This document shows positions 1 to 10,480 of a DNA stretch of 64,000 bases, piece by piece. The position numbers and the translations under genes were made by a program. Every line of letters begins with the position of its first letter. The stretch's first letter is position 1. Origin of the DNA: Margaritifera margaritifera (Eukaryota; Mollusca; Bivalvia; Unionida; Margaritiferidae); the NCBI GenBank assembly GCA_029931535.1, contig JAQPZY010001495.1:1896001-1960000 (forward strand), read 5' to 3'. The notes under the pieces were generated by a model. That model made no database searches, was not told the origin of the DNA, and saw nothing but the letters and a program-made list of their open reading frames with translations.

Positions 1-38
1 GTCTGTATTCCACAATCTGCACTGAAATAATTAAAATA

Positions 39-1062
39 CAGTCAAACCTGTCAACAGTGGCTACCCATGAGAAAAGGCCAAAGTGGCCTTTGTAGACAGG
101 TGACCTCTGAAGGAAGGTTCAGCTCTCAAACTCAGTTCATGATGAATACATGTACTATGCACCGAATAGCATTAGCATTATTATTAGTAGTAGTGGTATG
201 CTATCAAGATACATATATTTAGTTTAGCTAATTAGCAAAAAGAAAAATAACAAAATAATAAAATAAAAAGTTCCACTTAAATCCATCATGTACATTAAAT
301 CATCACTTATCAATAGAAATGGCATCTAAATAAAACTACTAATTGACAGCTTACCAGCGATTGTCAAACACAGGACGGACTTTTTGTTTGGCGAGCTGAT
401 ATAATTAGGCATGAAAAACAGGTGTTCACACTTCAAACAATTGATGGATTAAACAGTTGTTCAAACTCACAGAGATCAAAAGACAGTCAGCTTTTGTGCC
501 TTGGATGATTAGGGAATGAAAAGAAGCTTCCTAAGGCTATTGTTAGTAGCATATAAACTGTAAGGGATATTACAAATGCAGTGTACATGTATCTCTATTC
601 ATTTGGTGTGATAGTTTGTAATCTCTTACACTCCGGATCAACGTTGTTCTCAAAATTGGCCATAATATCTCACGCTTAATAATTCCTTGGATCTGAGTCC
701 GCACGACTCCCTTTTCTGCTGCAAGTAAACAACAACTTTGTCCACTATCCAGCAAACGAATTGCTTTGATTCTCTCATGTAAGGACAAAAAAAACACCTT
801 GCTTTTGAAGCTGACATGGTGACACCTTTGAGTTTGACTAACAGCAAGACTGGACTATGGTAAGCACAATTGGGATATGAAATGCTTGGAGCGGTCACTG
901 CTGATACGCTCCAGTGACCGCTTAAGGCAGGATGAAACCAGTGTTTGGTTAGGAAACACATGGCCACTGAGCGCTGAAAGCAGGTGACTGTTAAATATGG
1001 GGCATTTATATAAGAAATTTGCCAGGGGGAAATAAGAATGACCGTTAGGACAGGTTTGACTA
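39..1062 (-). mobile_element. Tigger/pogo-like DNA transposon, non-autonomous, 1.0 kb
   Basis: The left end starts CAGTCAAACCTGTC after a TA (37-38). The right end reads GACAGGTTTGACTA, the reverse complement of the left end except for its last base. TA target choice and CAG-type termini are typical of the Tc1/mariner-pogo-Tigger group. The interior holds a broken N-terminal transposase relic on the minus strand (570-817) but no catalytic domain, so the copy cannot move itself. The right TA flank has decayed. Borders are certain to within a few bases on the left and less so on the right. Confidence 0.75.
570..817 (-). pseudogene. Tigger-like transposase N-terminal helix-turn-helix relic
   Basis: Reading the minus strand from an ATG at 817-815, the first residues are MSASKA. 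The frame then breaks at a run of A/T near 788-795 and resumes as LSLHERIKAIRLLDSGQS, the CENP-B/psq-type helix-turn-helix that opens Tigger and pogo transposases and binds the terminal repeats. Reading is lost after about 50 residues and nothing resembling the DDE catalytic domain follows. The position inside 39-1062, with the start facing the right terminus, fits the 5' part of an internally deleted element. The family call is firm; the exact start is inferred from the frameshift. Confidence 0.75.
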
Positions 1063-1819
1063 GTTCAATCTGAAGAATTGTGCACCTTTTGCAAATTTGT
1101 TCTTTTTGACTTTGCAAAGAAAACAACTAAAGTTGAGATTTTTGTTTTGTTTTTGTTGCTTTTAATAGTACTTTTAAAACATTATTGGCATTATCACACA
1201 GAGGAAATGGAAGCCAAGTGCCGTTCCCAAGGACATGCCAAAGCAGCCGAGCTGAGCTGACATGGGCAGATATCAACCCAAAGTGTTTAGCCGAGGTTTT
1301 AAGCAGGAAGTTCTGGTCTTAAATTCACTGAAAGCTGGATCTAACTCACAAAATCACTGACTTAGGTGTGACCAAATTGGGTTCTTGGACAAAAAAGAAA
1401 CAGAAAGGTAAATCAAGGTGAAGTATGAAATTAGGTGGAATCTGAGGTCCTTGAATTCGAAGCTTTTGTCATTATGAGCTCAGACATTGTCAGTACAACT
1501 AGAATTTATCAATTACAACAAATACAGGATAAAATTATACAAGTACAATTTAATGTCCAGTGCAAATGTTTTGAATGAAATCTTAAAGCAGTATTATTTT
1601 CCCCACCATATGTATCAATATGTAGCTTGTTACATTTGATATATTAAAATCTGGCACTGTACTGACATTACAATGCATTAAAAAGTCTGGACAAAATATG
1701 TTCCGTATGACAAACAACTGCTGAGCCAAAGGCTCTTCTCGCATATTGTCAAGATGCAATAAAATGTTCTTTTAATTCTTCTTTCAAAAAATATCCAGAC
1801 ACAAGAATTAAGCACTTAC
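1063..1819. other. presumed intron sequence of the ILF3-like gene
   Basis: No coding exon, tRNA or clear repeat is seen between the Tigger-like element and the ILF3-like exon at 1820. The next exon of that gene must lie beyond the left edge if the gene is intact. Confidence 0.4.
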
Positions 1820-1893
1820 AGTTCAGCTAGAACATCTGATATTGACTTGAGGGCTTTCTCACAAGCAGTGACAAGATTCTGCACTGACTGCAA
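1820..1893 (-). CDS. ILF3-like: ILF3-like DZF protein, internal exon
   Basis: On the minus strand an acceptor CTTTCAG is followed by codons for LQSVQNLVTACEKALKSISD and four more residues, ending with donor GTAAGTGC. The exon is 74 nt and leaves phase 2. It continues in frame from the exon at 2814-2894 and gives the DELQxVQNxVxxxEKALKxxSD pattern that opens the DZF (domain associated with zinc fingers) region of ILF3/NF90, STRBP and ZFR. DZF domains mediate dimerisation with ILF2/NF45. Further exons toward lower coordinates are not visible before the window edge; 39-1062 is a transposon. Family certain, paralogue less so. Confidence 0.85.
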
Positions 1894-2557
1894 CTGAAAG
1901 AATAACAAAAAAAAAACATTCCATACAAACACACATTCAGCTGCAAAACATATGTATCTTTCAATTATTTATTTAAATTTCAGCAAATTTTATAAGTTTT
2001 TCAGCTATAGCTTAATTCTTAAAAAATGCAGGTAATTACTCACATTCACATTTACTTTATTTTTCCCTTCGAATGAAAGAACATTCTATTGGGATGATAC
2101 ATACTACCAACTTGGTAGGTACAAGGTGTGCTAACCATAAAAACTATTTTGTCATGGATCCAAAAAGTTGCATAAAATCAATGGAGAATTTGTTGATCTG
2201 CCATACTGTTATGGTTTTGAACTCTGGATTAGTAGCAAACTATTTGCCTTTTACTAGTAGAAAAAGAAAACATGGGACAAAGCGTGTGCATCAGAGGGAA
2301 CAGCAGTGTGACCTTGTGTTTGACAACTCTGAACCTGGACTCCACCCTTTCTTAAAACTACACAAAAGATCCAGAAGCTGCAGGTTGTTTTACTTGTTTT
2401 TTTTCTTCATATTCTTCTTTTTTTTAAAAACAAACAGTATTGTGATACCCTTCCTCCATACATCTGCCAACTTGTGTCCTCCTGAACCAATGGATGGAAA
2501 TCCACTAAACTTGGCAGTTTATTTTATCCATATGGTAACCATGTGCAAAAGTAGTAT

Positions 2558-4749
2558 TACTTTTCTACTCATTCTTGTGGGGTTCTTGGTATGTTGTCAA
2601 GAGGTGTAATGTATTAAACTTTCACTTTAAGCTACATTTTAAGAACTATGTAACAGTTTTCAGATTATGATCGCTGGGGCATGGTCAAGTTGGGAATGGG
2701 TGGAGGTGGGGTTGGAAGTACAAATGGGAAAAGTGTACAGTTTCTAAAATCATATTGCTTCAAATGAGACAATTATGTGAACAGCATGGGGATTTACTCT
2801 AGTTAGATATTACCTCATCTTCTGTGGGATAGATTGTACTGTGCTTGGCCATCGCATGGCGATCATCTGGGGTACTTCCTGGTCTCCCCATTATCTAGAA
2901 TCACAAAGATCAGTCAGCTATTGAAACAATCAATAAAACTCATCTGAATCATCAATGTATATACTCATTTAGAAGTCTGCTCACTCAAAAGTCTGCACAA
3001 AAATGTAATTTCTCTAAGACACATATTTGAGTAGGGTGTAATATGTCAAAAAATCTACCTGGAAAATATATTGCAATACCAAAATAATATTTAAAGCTGT
3101 TAATTTTATAGATCAATTAATATATATATATACTGACTTTCACGGTCAAGATTTTTTATAACACACAGACTTTGATTTTGCAAGAATTATCGATGAAGTT
3201 ATCAGGAAAACATTTATCATCAGTACATAACTTCATTCATTAGTACTGTATACAAAATAGCCAATTTTGGTTAGGACTTTTTGTTATATATGACTTATAA
3301 ATTCCCCATCCCCCCAACCCCCGTCATGATTCAAATATTCTTTGATCTTGACTTAAAAGCCAGTATATATGGTAATGGGGAAAAAAATGATAGTTATGGA
3401 AGGAAACAGCCTATTTCATAACAAACAGACTGACTGTCAGTTCATTATGGCCCCACTTAGTAATCTCTCCAAATGATTTTTGCTTTAAGATGAAAAGTCT
3501 TATAAAGTTAAACAGGACATAAGACACCTAAAAGTACTCTCTATTGGCCAAAAAGAATTTTCAGGAATTCATCAGAAGTCTATTTCTTCCCTTCCTTTAT
3601 TCTTTTTAACTGCTGTGTATTTAAAACTATATGAGATGATCCTGAAAAAATTCAAACATGCAAAATTTTGATAACACAAATATTTTATTAAATGTTGGAG
3701 TTAACATGTTCACGAGGTAAGTGCAGTACAAAAGTCTTTGTCATGGTCTATAACCATGAATCTAATACATGTATCACTGCTTGAGAAAAATCCATTTATA
3801 TATTCATTCTTGTTCATGTTATGATGCTCACAAATCATTAGATACAAAAACAAGAATCAAGACCTTTGACTTTGAAATGTACATTAGAGTGCTATCAACT
3901 TTTTATATTTATTGAAAAACAACTTAATATGAAGTCTGATCAAAATTCATTTGTTTATGTACCAGCCAGTGTTCACTAGCTCAAGAAAGAAAAAAAATGC
4001 AACCTTTGACTTTATACCAAAGTTAAGTAGCAGTGATTTCTCCAGGATTTTCACACAGCAGGATTATTCTCCCTCTGACATTTTCATCACGGAAGATTTT
4101 CAATCATTTAGGGGGCAATTCTTTTTTCTCTATGAGAACAGTACAGTATCTATGAACACAGACTCATTGTGATAAGTTTCAATAAACGTGTATGATAAAT
4201 AACTTTTACTGAATAAAGATAAAACAATTGTTTATCTTCATTATCTGCACAGCATGTTATGGCAATGGTACTATGTCACATGCATTTTAACTACATATAA
4301 TTGTAGAGATATTGCCAACCAATACCAAAAAGTATATGTCTACCAATGTACAATCTCACCAAGTGCAGTTGGTAAAATGCTTTTGATAAATAGATAATAA
4401 ATGAAAGCATCTCATTACTCAATTGTAGAAAGTCGCTTATTAAGCCATTTTCATTATGTTCAACAAGATATATCTGAAGACTTTTAGCAAAAACCACATG
4501 TCAATACCACAATCTGTTCCAGAGGAGAAATGATAACATTTTTAAGATGGCCTCAATGGCTGATATGTTGGAGTTTAGATCAGCAATTTTTCTATCAAGG
4601 ATGAAGTAGGGATCGTAAGAAGTCTTTTTGTGAACAAATTACAACTTTTCTACTCATTCTCGTGGGGTTCTTGGGAGATTGTCAAGAGGTGTAATGTATT
4701 AAAATTTCACTTTAAGCTACTTTTCAGAACTATGCAACAGTTTTCAGAT
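2558..4749. repeat. dispersed repeat pair (2558-2666 and 4645-4749)
   Basis: About 105 bp starting TTTTCTACTCATTC and ending CAGTTTTCAGAT occur twice in direct orientation with a handful of substitutions. The sequence between the copies is dealt with in the next entry. No coding potential; it is a medium-copy dispersed repeat of unknown origin. Confidence 0.7.
2814..2894 (-). CDS. ILF3-like: ILF3-like DZF protein, probable first coding exon
   Basis: The minus strand has acceptor GATTCTAG, then ATA ATG GGG, an open frame of 27 codons and donor GTAATA (81 nt, phase 0 at both ends). The ATG-initiated peptide starts MGRPGSTPDDRHAMAKH and continues STIYPTEDE. This matches the DDRHxMAKHxxIYPTxxEL signature at the head of the DZF region in nuclear dsRNA-binding proteins that control mRNA stability, splicing and translation. 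In ILF3 and STRBP the start Met lies about eight to ten residues before DDRH, as it does here, and the ATG sits three bases after the acceptor, which suggests a 5'UTR exon upstream. ZFR has a long N-terminal zinc-finger part instead; if upstream coding exons exist, ZFR would be the better name. Confidence 0.82.
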
Positions 4750-5324
4750 CACAATGTGTAAATAGATACTGACTAAAACAAATCACAGGAATCCAAGACA
4801 AGTCCATTACTTCAGTTTTTTTTTTAAACGGCTGATTACTGAAACCAACTCTGATATTCTTGATAAGCTCCAACATACCAAATTTGGTACAAAATTATTT
4901 TCTTACATGTCTAAGTTAACATGTTCACAAGATGAATGGACGAAAAGAATTTCCAGGAATCCAATAAGTCCGTTTCTTCTTTTTAACTGCCAAGTATTGA
5001 AACCATCTCTGATATTCTTGACAAACTCCATGAATTTTGGTAACAAAAATATTTTCTTAGGTTTCAGTCATAATACATATAAATATGGTACAAAATTCTT
5101 TGGCATGGCATTTGACCTTGAACTTGATAACACTGCAGATCAAAGAACTTGTCTCAGACAATGTCACAATGTCATTATTGAAAAGATATCATTCAAGGTA
5201 TCTTTCAGATATATGTACAAACTGGTTTAAATGATAAAAATCTGTTCATACTTTTTTGTGTTATCATGCATACAAGCCAGAATGTAAGTTAAGACATTTT
5301 TGACCTTAAAATCAATCTCAAAGT
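3540..5324. repeat. diverged direct repeats upstream of the ILF3-like exon
   Basis: Units of roughly 140-190 bp recur near 3550, 4785 and 4940. Shared landmarks are AGGAATYC, TTTTTAACTGC, GATATTCTTGA, a run like AATATTTTCTTA and GTTAACATGTTCAC. A segment at 3886-4010 (AGAGTGCTATCAACTT onward) has a second copy at 7332-7470. This looks like an old tandem or transposon-derived repeat in the 5' flank or first intron of the minus-strand gene. The open frames here are not supported as genes. Confidence 0.55.
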
Positions 5325-7331
5325 CAGGGATCACGCTGGGCTTCGCCAATGTCGCAAATTGCGATTTTTTTTCCTAATTGGCGACAAAATATACCATCTG
5401 GGTTTTTTTTGGGTGACAACATATTTGGCTGTTAAAACTTGTACATACAATCCTGGGTTTGAAGTGGAGGAATTCAAAGGCACCATGAAAGGAAGCTGCA
5501 AACTTGGATATAAAATGCACTGAAATCTATCTATTGTTACATAAACAAATGCTTTGTTCATATTGACAAACCATCTTACCAGTGCACTGTTATATCATAA
5601 TCCACTTATGCTGACATCTGGCCTGAGTACTGTACGCTGTGATACGCTCAAATAGTCATGCTACCAGACTAGCTACAAAAATGTACCAGAAAAAATAGTT
5701 TTGCTGAAACTTCAAAGAAAACTGATTATCTTTGAGGCACCAATCATTCTGTATATATACTAACCAAATGAAGGAAAAAAAAATTCAGTCTCAATCAGAA
5801 CCATATACTGTCATGGGTAAAACATAAGTTAGACTTTTCGTGTTCATCATCTCATCCTAAGAGTACCGTATATACTCGTGTATAGTCTGAGTAATTTAGG
5901 AAAAAATAAAAGCCTGGAAGAAGGGGGGTCGGATTATTTATGGAACAAGGTCTAAACTTCAAATTTCTTCAGTTTTCTTGTTGACTACTGGTATCTATTG
6001 GAGGAGACTGGATAGATAGATATATAGCTAGGAATAATGAAGACAAAACCAGTGTAAAATATAATTAGGTATATTATAGAGTGGAATATGTCACAAATAA
6101 ATTGACAACTTGCATTTTGTTCTTCATCATGTCATAAAAATCAATAGAAATCAATAATGAATGATATTTTAAATCCGTTGATATGATAAATCCATGAATT
6201 CTATCACAGGTCACATACCAGCATAAAAATAGTAGCCCGGAATAGTCTGACTCGCAATATCCCATAATATGTTAATTCCACACATCAAATAAATAAACAA
6301 TGAAAGTCAAGTCCACACTTTTGTGATTCACAGTATCCTATAAAGGTCAGTCTAATGTCATCTGGTACAAAGCCCAAGAATTCATCTGCATCGACTGACT
6401 GACCAATTAAAGTGCTGAAATCCTCGATCGTCGTCTAGTCATCGTAAATATCGTCAGATTCCAATTCCTTGTCTTTACTGTCATATACGGGTACTTATGC
6501 GCAGACTGAGCTTGGGCTCTGTAAGTAATACTTCGATCATACAGTCTGTGAAATCTAGTAAAAGATGCAACTGAACAGGTGTCAATTGTGCGGCAAGATC
6601 ACAGGGAGTTCAAATAAATTCCCCCTGTTACTTGGCACTGAACAAGTATCAAATACGCAACTCTATCAAAGGGTTGTAATGTGGGAAAACAAAGAGGGTG
6701 CTAAGGGATTAAGGTCAAACACGTATATGTAAGATGTGTAGGACTCTACTTGGCACTGAACAAGTATCAAATTGACAAGGTATAAATCATAAACCAGAAA
6801 ACTGTAGAGAGTAGCTAAGATTGCTGCTGTTAGAAAAAGTAAAAATACCATTATCCGCAACTGTGAACGTGGGTTCAGTAAGATGAATCTCATCAAAACT
6901 GACATCAGGAATAAACTCTGCATCTCAACTCTGGAGAATCTAATGAGAATTGGCACGTACAAATGTGAAGGAGGCCTCAATTTTGAAACTGCATTCAGAA
7001 AGTGGGCAGCAGTAAAATCACGACGCATAATCATGTGACATTCGATTTTATTATTTTTATGAAACAACATTTTAATAGTGCAAAACATTATAAATAAGCA
7101 ATCAAAACAGTCACGTAATGATTTATTCTGTAATATTGTGGTATTGTATTGTTTGTTGTCAATAAAGTAATAAATACCCCATCTTTTTCAATTTTCATTG
7201 CCTACTACATTAATAGACATGGATAAATACTGACTCCATGCTTGGTGACATTTTTAAAAAATTGGCGACAAAATATTGAGGTTGGTGAATTTTTTTTGGC
7301 AACAACTTTTTTAAAGCCAGCACCATCCCTG
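5325..7331. mobile_element. 2.0-kb TIR element with apparent 5-bp target duplication
   Basis: The left end reads CAGGGATCACGCTGG and the right end, reverse-complemented, reads CAGGGATGGTGCTGG. Both ends carry TTGGCGACAAAATAT a little further in. The flanks share AAAGT (5320-5324 and 7332-7336). Joining the flanks restores the repeat copy seen intact at 3870-3910, which acts as an empty site. CAGGG-type ends suggest a hAT-like transposon, though hAT elements usually give 8-bp duplications. The interior has no transposase. It contains a Tigger-family fragment (about 6430-6710) and one end of a CCGTATATACTC-type MITE near 5867, so it is itself an insertion target. Confidence 0.65.
6430..6710. 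repeat. internal fragment of the Tigger-like family found at 25.6 and 53.4 kb
   Basis: From CGTCGTCTAGTCATCG through ACTTGGCACTGAACAAGTAT to GGGAAAACAAAGAG this matches 26030-26320 and, for its second half, 54150-54360, all in the same orientation. The three copies differ by scattered substitutions and small indels. No terminal repeats are near, so this is a fragment carried by, or inserted into, the 5325-7331 element. Confidence 0.75.
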
Positions 7332-8640
7332 AAAGTGCTATCAACTTGTTCACTGGAATGCAAATAAATACAAAGTCTGGTCACACTTCACTTGTACATG
7401 CCACTGTGCTCATAAGTTCAATGAAGTACAAAAATGCAAGCAATGAAATTTGACTTGATCCCGTTGAATCAATCAGGTCTGGCTTTCAAAAGCTTCACAA
7501 AAGCGGCGGTCAAGTCTGCACCATTTTCACTCTAAACCAAGTAACTATTGCAAGAATGTCTTTTAGGAAAACCCCAATTATATTTCTATTTCTATAAGAT
7601 CTATCCACTTTAAGTCAGTAGATAAATATTGATTGTTGGAATTTCTTTGTAACAGACGAAATAGTTTTTAATATGCTTCCATCTTTCTATTGAATCCTCA
7701 CATATTACATTATTTATTACAGGTGGCTTTTTTCGTGTATCTGAGCAAACTGTCAGGCACTGGGTTGACTATTTTTACTCGACTCGCCTAGTTTTACTCG
7801 ACTCGCTGCCTACTGTTAAATGTTCAAATAGATAAGCAATCTCACATCTTTTAGCAATAACAGGATACATTTAACTTTTATGTTAATGATGGAATATAAA
7901 TTTGCAGTGTAGTTTATAAACTATGTACCATGAATGAGCTTGTCTGACCCCTTCAACAAATCCACCTTAATGATTATTGTGTCCCGGTTTCCCGGTTTGA
8001 ATAACAACAGGCAACGGGTGCTATTTGGTGGCTAGGCATGGGGTTTCCAATACCCCTGTATGTTCTCAGGTGGTGATTACTACTGTTTTCTTGAAGTTAT
8101 CAATCACAAAGAGTGAATTGTATTTTAATATTCTTCTACGCTAATTAAGTTACTGCTTCCACAAGCCGGGGCACGCGTGCCGCCTTTGTTTAACAATATT
8201 CCTACGGTGTGTCAAAGAAAGTACTATTACGACGCATCATAATTTTCCATTACATACTCACCAAATTTTACCTTCAATTGTCAAGGGCAGCAGATAATAT
8301 TAAGTTCTTTTAAGAGAGTAATTAATTGTCTATAATATCTGAAAAATGCGACCACACGCCATCGACCGGAAATTAATGGAAATTAGCTTTTCTTAAATAT
8401 CTATAAACGCAAGACTGTAAACTTGATTCCGGAAATAAACTTTGGCGCACACGCACATACACACTCTTAAAAAAAAAAAAGAAATATGTTATACATCTAA
8501 ATCAGATATGTTTAATAAAGTATTCATAAGCAATATCCCTATTATTTAGGTTAAACTGGAGCATATTTATATTCAGGTTGAATTTTATTATCAGTATTTT
8601 ATTTTCTAAAAAAAGAAATGTAAAAAAGATATGTATGTGG
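7332..8640. other. gene-poor stretch with a candidate promoter
   Basis: It begins with the second half of the interrupted repeat copy (7332-7470, like 3886-4010). The rest is unique-looking AT-rich DNA with no coding exon seen, except for the CG-richer patch described separately at 8160-8470. Confidence 0.4.
8160..8470 (-). promoter_or_regulatory. candidate promoter and 5'UTR exon of the ILF3-like gene
   Basis: This short patch is richer in CpG than its AT-rich surroundings (GGGGCACGCGTGCCGCC, ACGACGC, GACCGGAAAT, GGCGCACACGC). It has two CCGGAA boxes, the core of ETS-type sites (8366-8371 and 8429-8434). On the minus strand a good donor, TTTG then GTGAGTATG (intron from 8261 downward), could join a noncoding exon to the acceptor at 2895, three bases before the ILF3-like ATG. 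No TATA or transcript evidence is available, so this is inference from composition and one splice site. Confidence 0.3.
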
Positions 8641-8649
8641 ATTTCACAG

Positions 8650-9335
8650 CAAATTCTTAAGATTCTCACTAAAAATGCTACGCATGTTTCTGACAGCAAG
8701 TTGTATTTCAAGCACATTTAGTATCAAGTCATGCAAATTTTCATTCATCAGTTTGGGTGACAAATGTTACAAGTTTGCCAACCCTAGCACTGATAGACCT
8801 TTTCGAATACTCAGCGCTCAATTGCTGTTGAGACCAGGTTTGTTTTGTTTTTTTCTTTTACATTGTCAAATGAAAGCAAAATTTGGCGTGAGCCAGATTT
8901 GGTTCTTAAATTTTTTGCTACAAATTTTACAATTCTGCCAGCCTACACTGATTTGACCGTGGCTTAACCTTTGTTACACTTGACCTCCTAGATTTAAGAC
9001 GAGGAGTGAAAATATTATTACCTATTTTTGCTATATTATCAAACTAACGAATTTGGCCTATATAAAAATAAGATTTTTTTTTTAGGCTGCAACAACATTT
9101 TATATTCAGGTTTTTGAAAACGGCAAAACCTTACGAAGAGACAGGATGGAGAGAAGAATAAACAAACAGCGGTTCTTCATTTTTTTTTCCACGAAGACAT
9201 TTTGACTACGGCCAGTTATTATCACATACACAAATATAAAATACACAGATTAGTAATGATCGAGTAGTATATCTGTTTTTAAGAGAACTGAGTGGCACTG
9301 AAAAGGACATTTAGAATGATTCTCTGTAAATTTCT

Positions 9336-9415
<80 letters not shown>

Positions 9416-10480
9416 AGTCCATATTTTTATTAAAAACCCAAATTACCCTTTTCACAGCCCGCCCAGACCTCTTGGAAGATTCTACACAAGGGATTGCCAA
9501 ATGAAACAGAACCTAAATCACATCATTATAAAATGTGTGTGTTTTAATATCTTATCCATACTTTAAAAAAAAATATAAAAAGACATAGAGACACTTACGT
9601 TTTATAGGTTATATTCTCGTGAATAAGAATCACAATGAAATTACAAAAACACATCACAAAAGTAAATGTTTCACCTTTTTAGCTGTCTTTCTTTTTTGGA
9701 ATATTTTTCCCACTGGCATGGGTTCTTCCTCTGCGTCAGTACATGTTAAAATAGGCATCGAAAACTACTTCGATGATGAAGAAAGTACACACAGTATTGT
9801 CAGAAAACTATTTAAATCCGATTCCTGTAATCGCACATTATTAAATTCCGTGGATACAGCCATAGTACTGTAATAGTTCTTTTTTCCAGTGCTAGATGTA
9901 AATACTCTCACTACAACGGTTACCTACTGTCAACAAGTTGTATTTTAAATATATTCAAAATCAAGCCAGGTAAATTTCATTGGCTGCCCTAAATTTAAGA
10001 TTATCACTAAGAAGTGCTACTTATTTTACTGGCAGCAAGTTGTATTTCAAACATATTAAGTATCATACAATGAAGGCAGACTTTGGAGTGAGTCAAATTT
10101 GGTTCTTAAATGTTTTGGTACAAATTGTACAATTCTGCCAGCCTATACTGACTTGACCTTGGCTTACCCAATGATACAAATAATGATTTTTGTTTATAAT
10201 TATTTTTACGTAGAAATGTAAACTACGGCAAATTTTGACTACGGCCAGTCATTATGACACACAAAAAAATTAAATACATATCGGTTTATCTAATATTACA
10301 TTTATCGTCTACATTTTATAAGATGAATGAAATGTGGTTGTTTGACAAGAGCGATTTTCGATTTTACCAATTCAATGGCAGCAAATTGTTAAAAAAATAT
10401 TCAGTGTCAAGAGAGACAGATTTTATTTTTCATTCAGTCAGTTTATTACAAATGTTACAAGTTTACCAGCCATACTAATA
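8650..10480. repeat. family of diverged direct segments
   Basis: The block CAGCAAGTTGTATTTCAA...ACAATTCTGCCAGCCTA is seen at 8690-8960 and again at 10030-10150. A shorter piece ending ACAAATGTTACAAGTTT is at 8760 and 10450. GACTACGGCCAGT with its flank occurs at 9205 and 10238. The pattern suggests an old duplication of about 1.0-1.3 kb with the microsatellite at 9341 inside it. Open frames at 9619-9873 and 10254-10478 fall in these repeats and show no recognisable protein. Confidence 0.5.
9341..9411. repeat. (GA)n microsatellite
   Basis: About 35 uninterrupted GA units. They create low-complexity open frames (RE repeats on plus, LS repeats on minus) that are not genes. Confidence 0.98.

Noticed and set aside
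2073..2609. 178-codon open frame on plus
   Set aside because: Ends in a dispersed repeat, has a poly-Phe run from a T tract, shows no recognisable domain, and lies antisense in the intron between two ILF3-like exons.
9279..9504. Open frames with Leu-Ser or Arg-Glu runs
   Set aside because: Pure (GA)n microsatellite translation; the same applies at 13755-14000.
9619..9873. 84-codon open frame
   Set aside because: Sits between two copies of a repeat with no recognisable motif; could be an exon, but nothing supports it.
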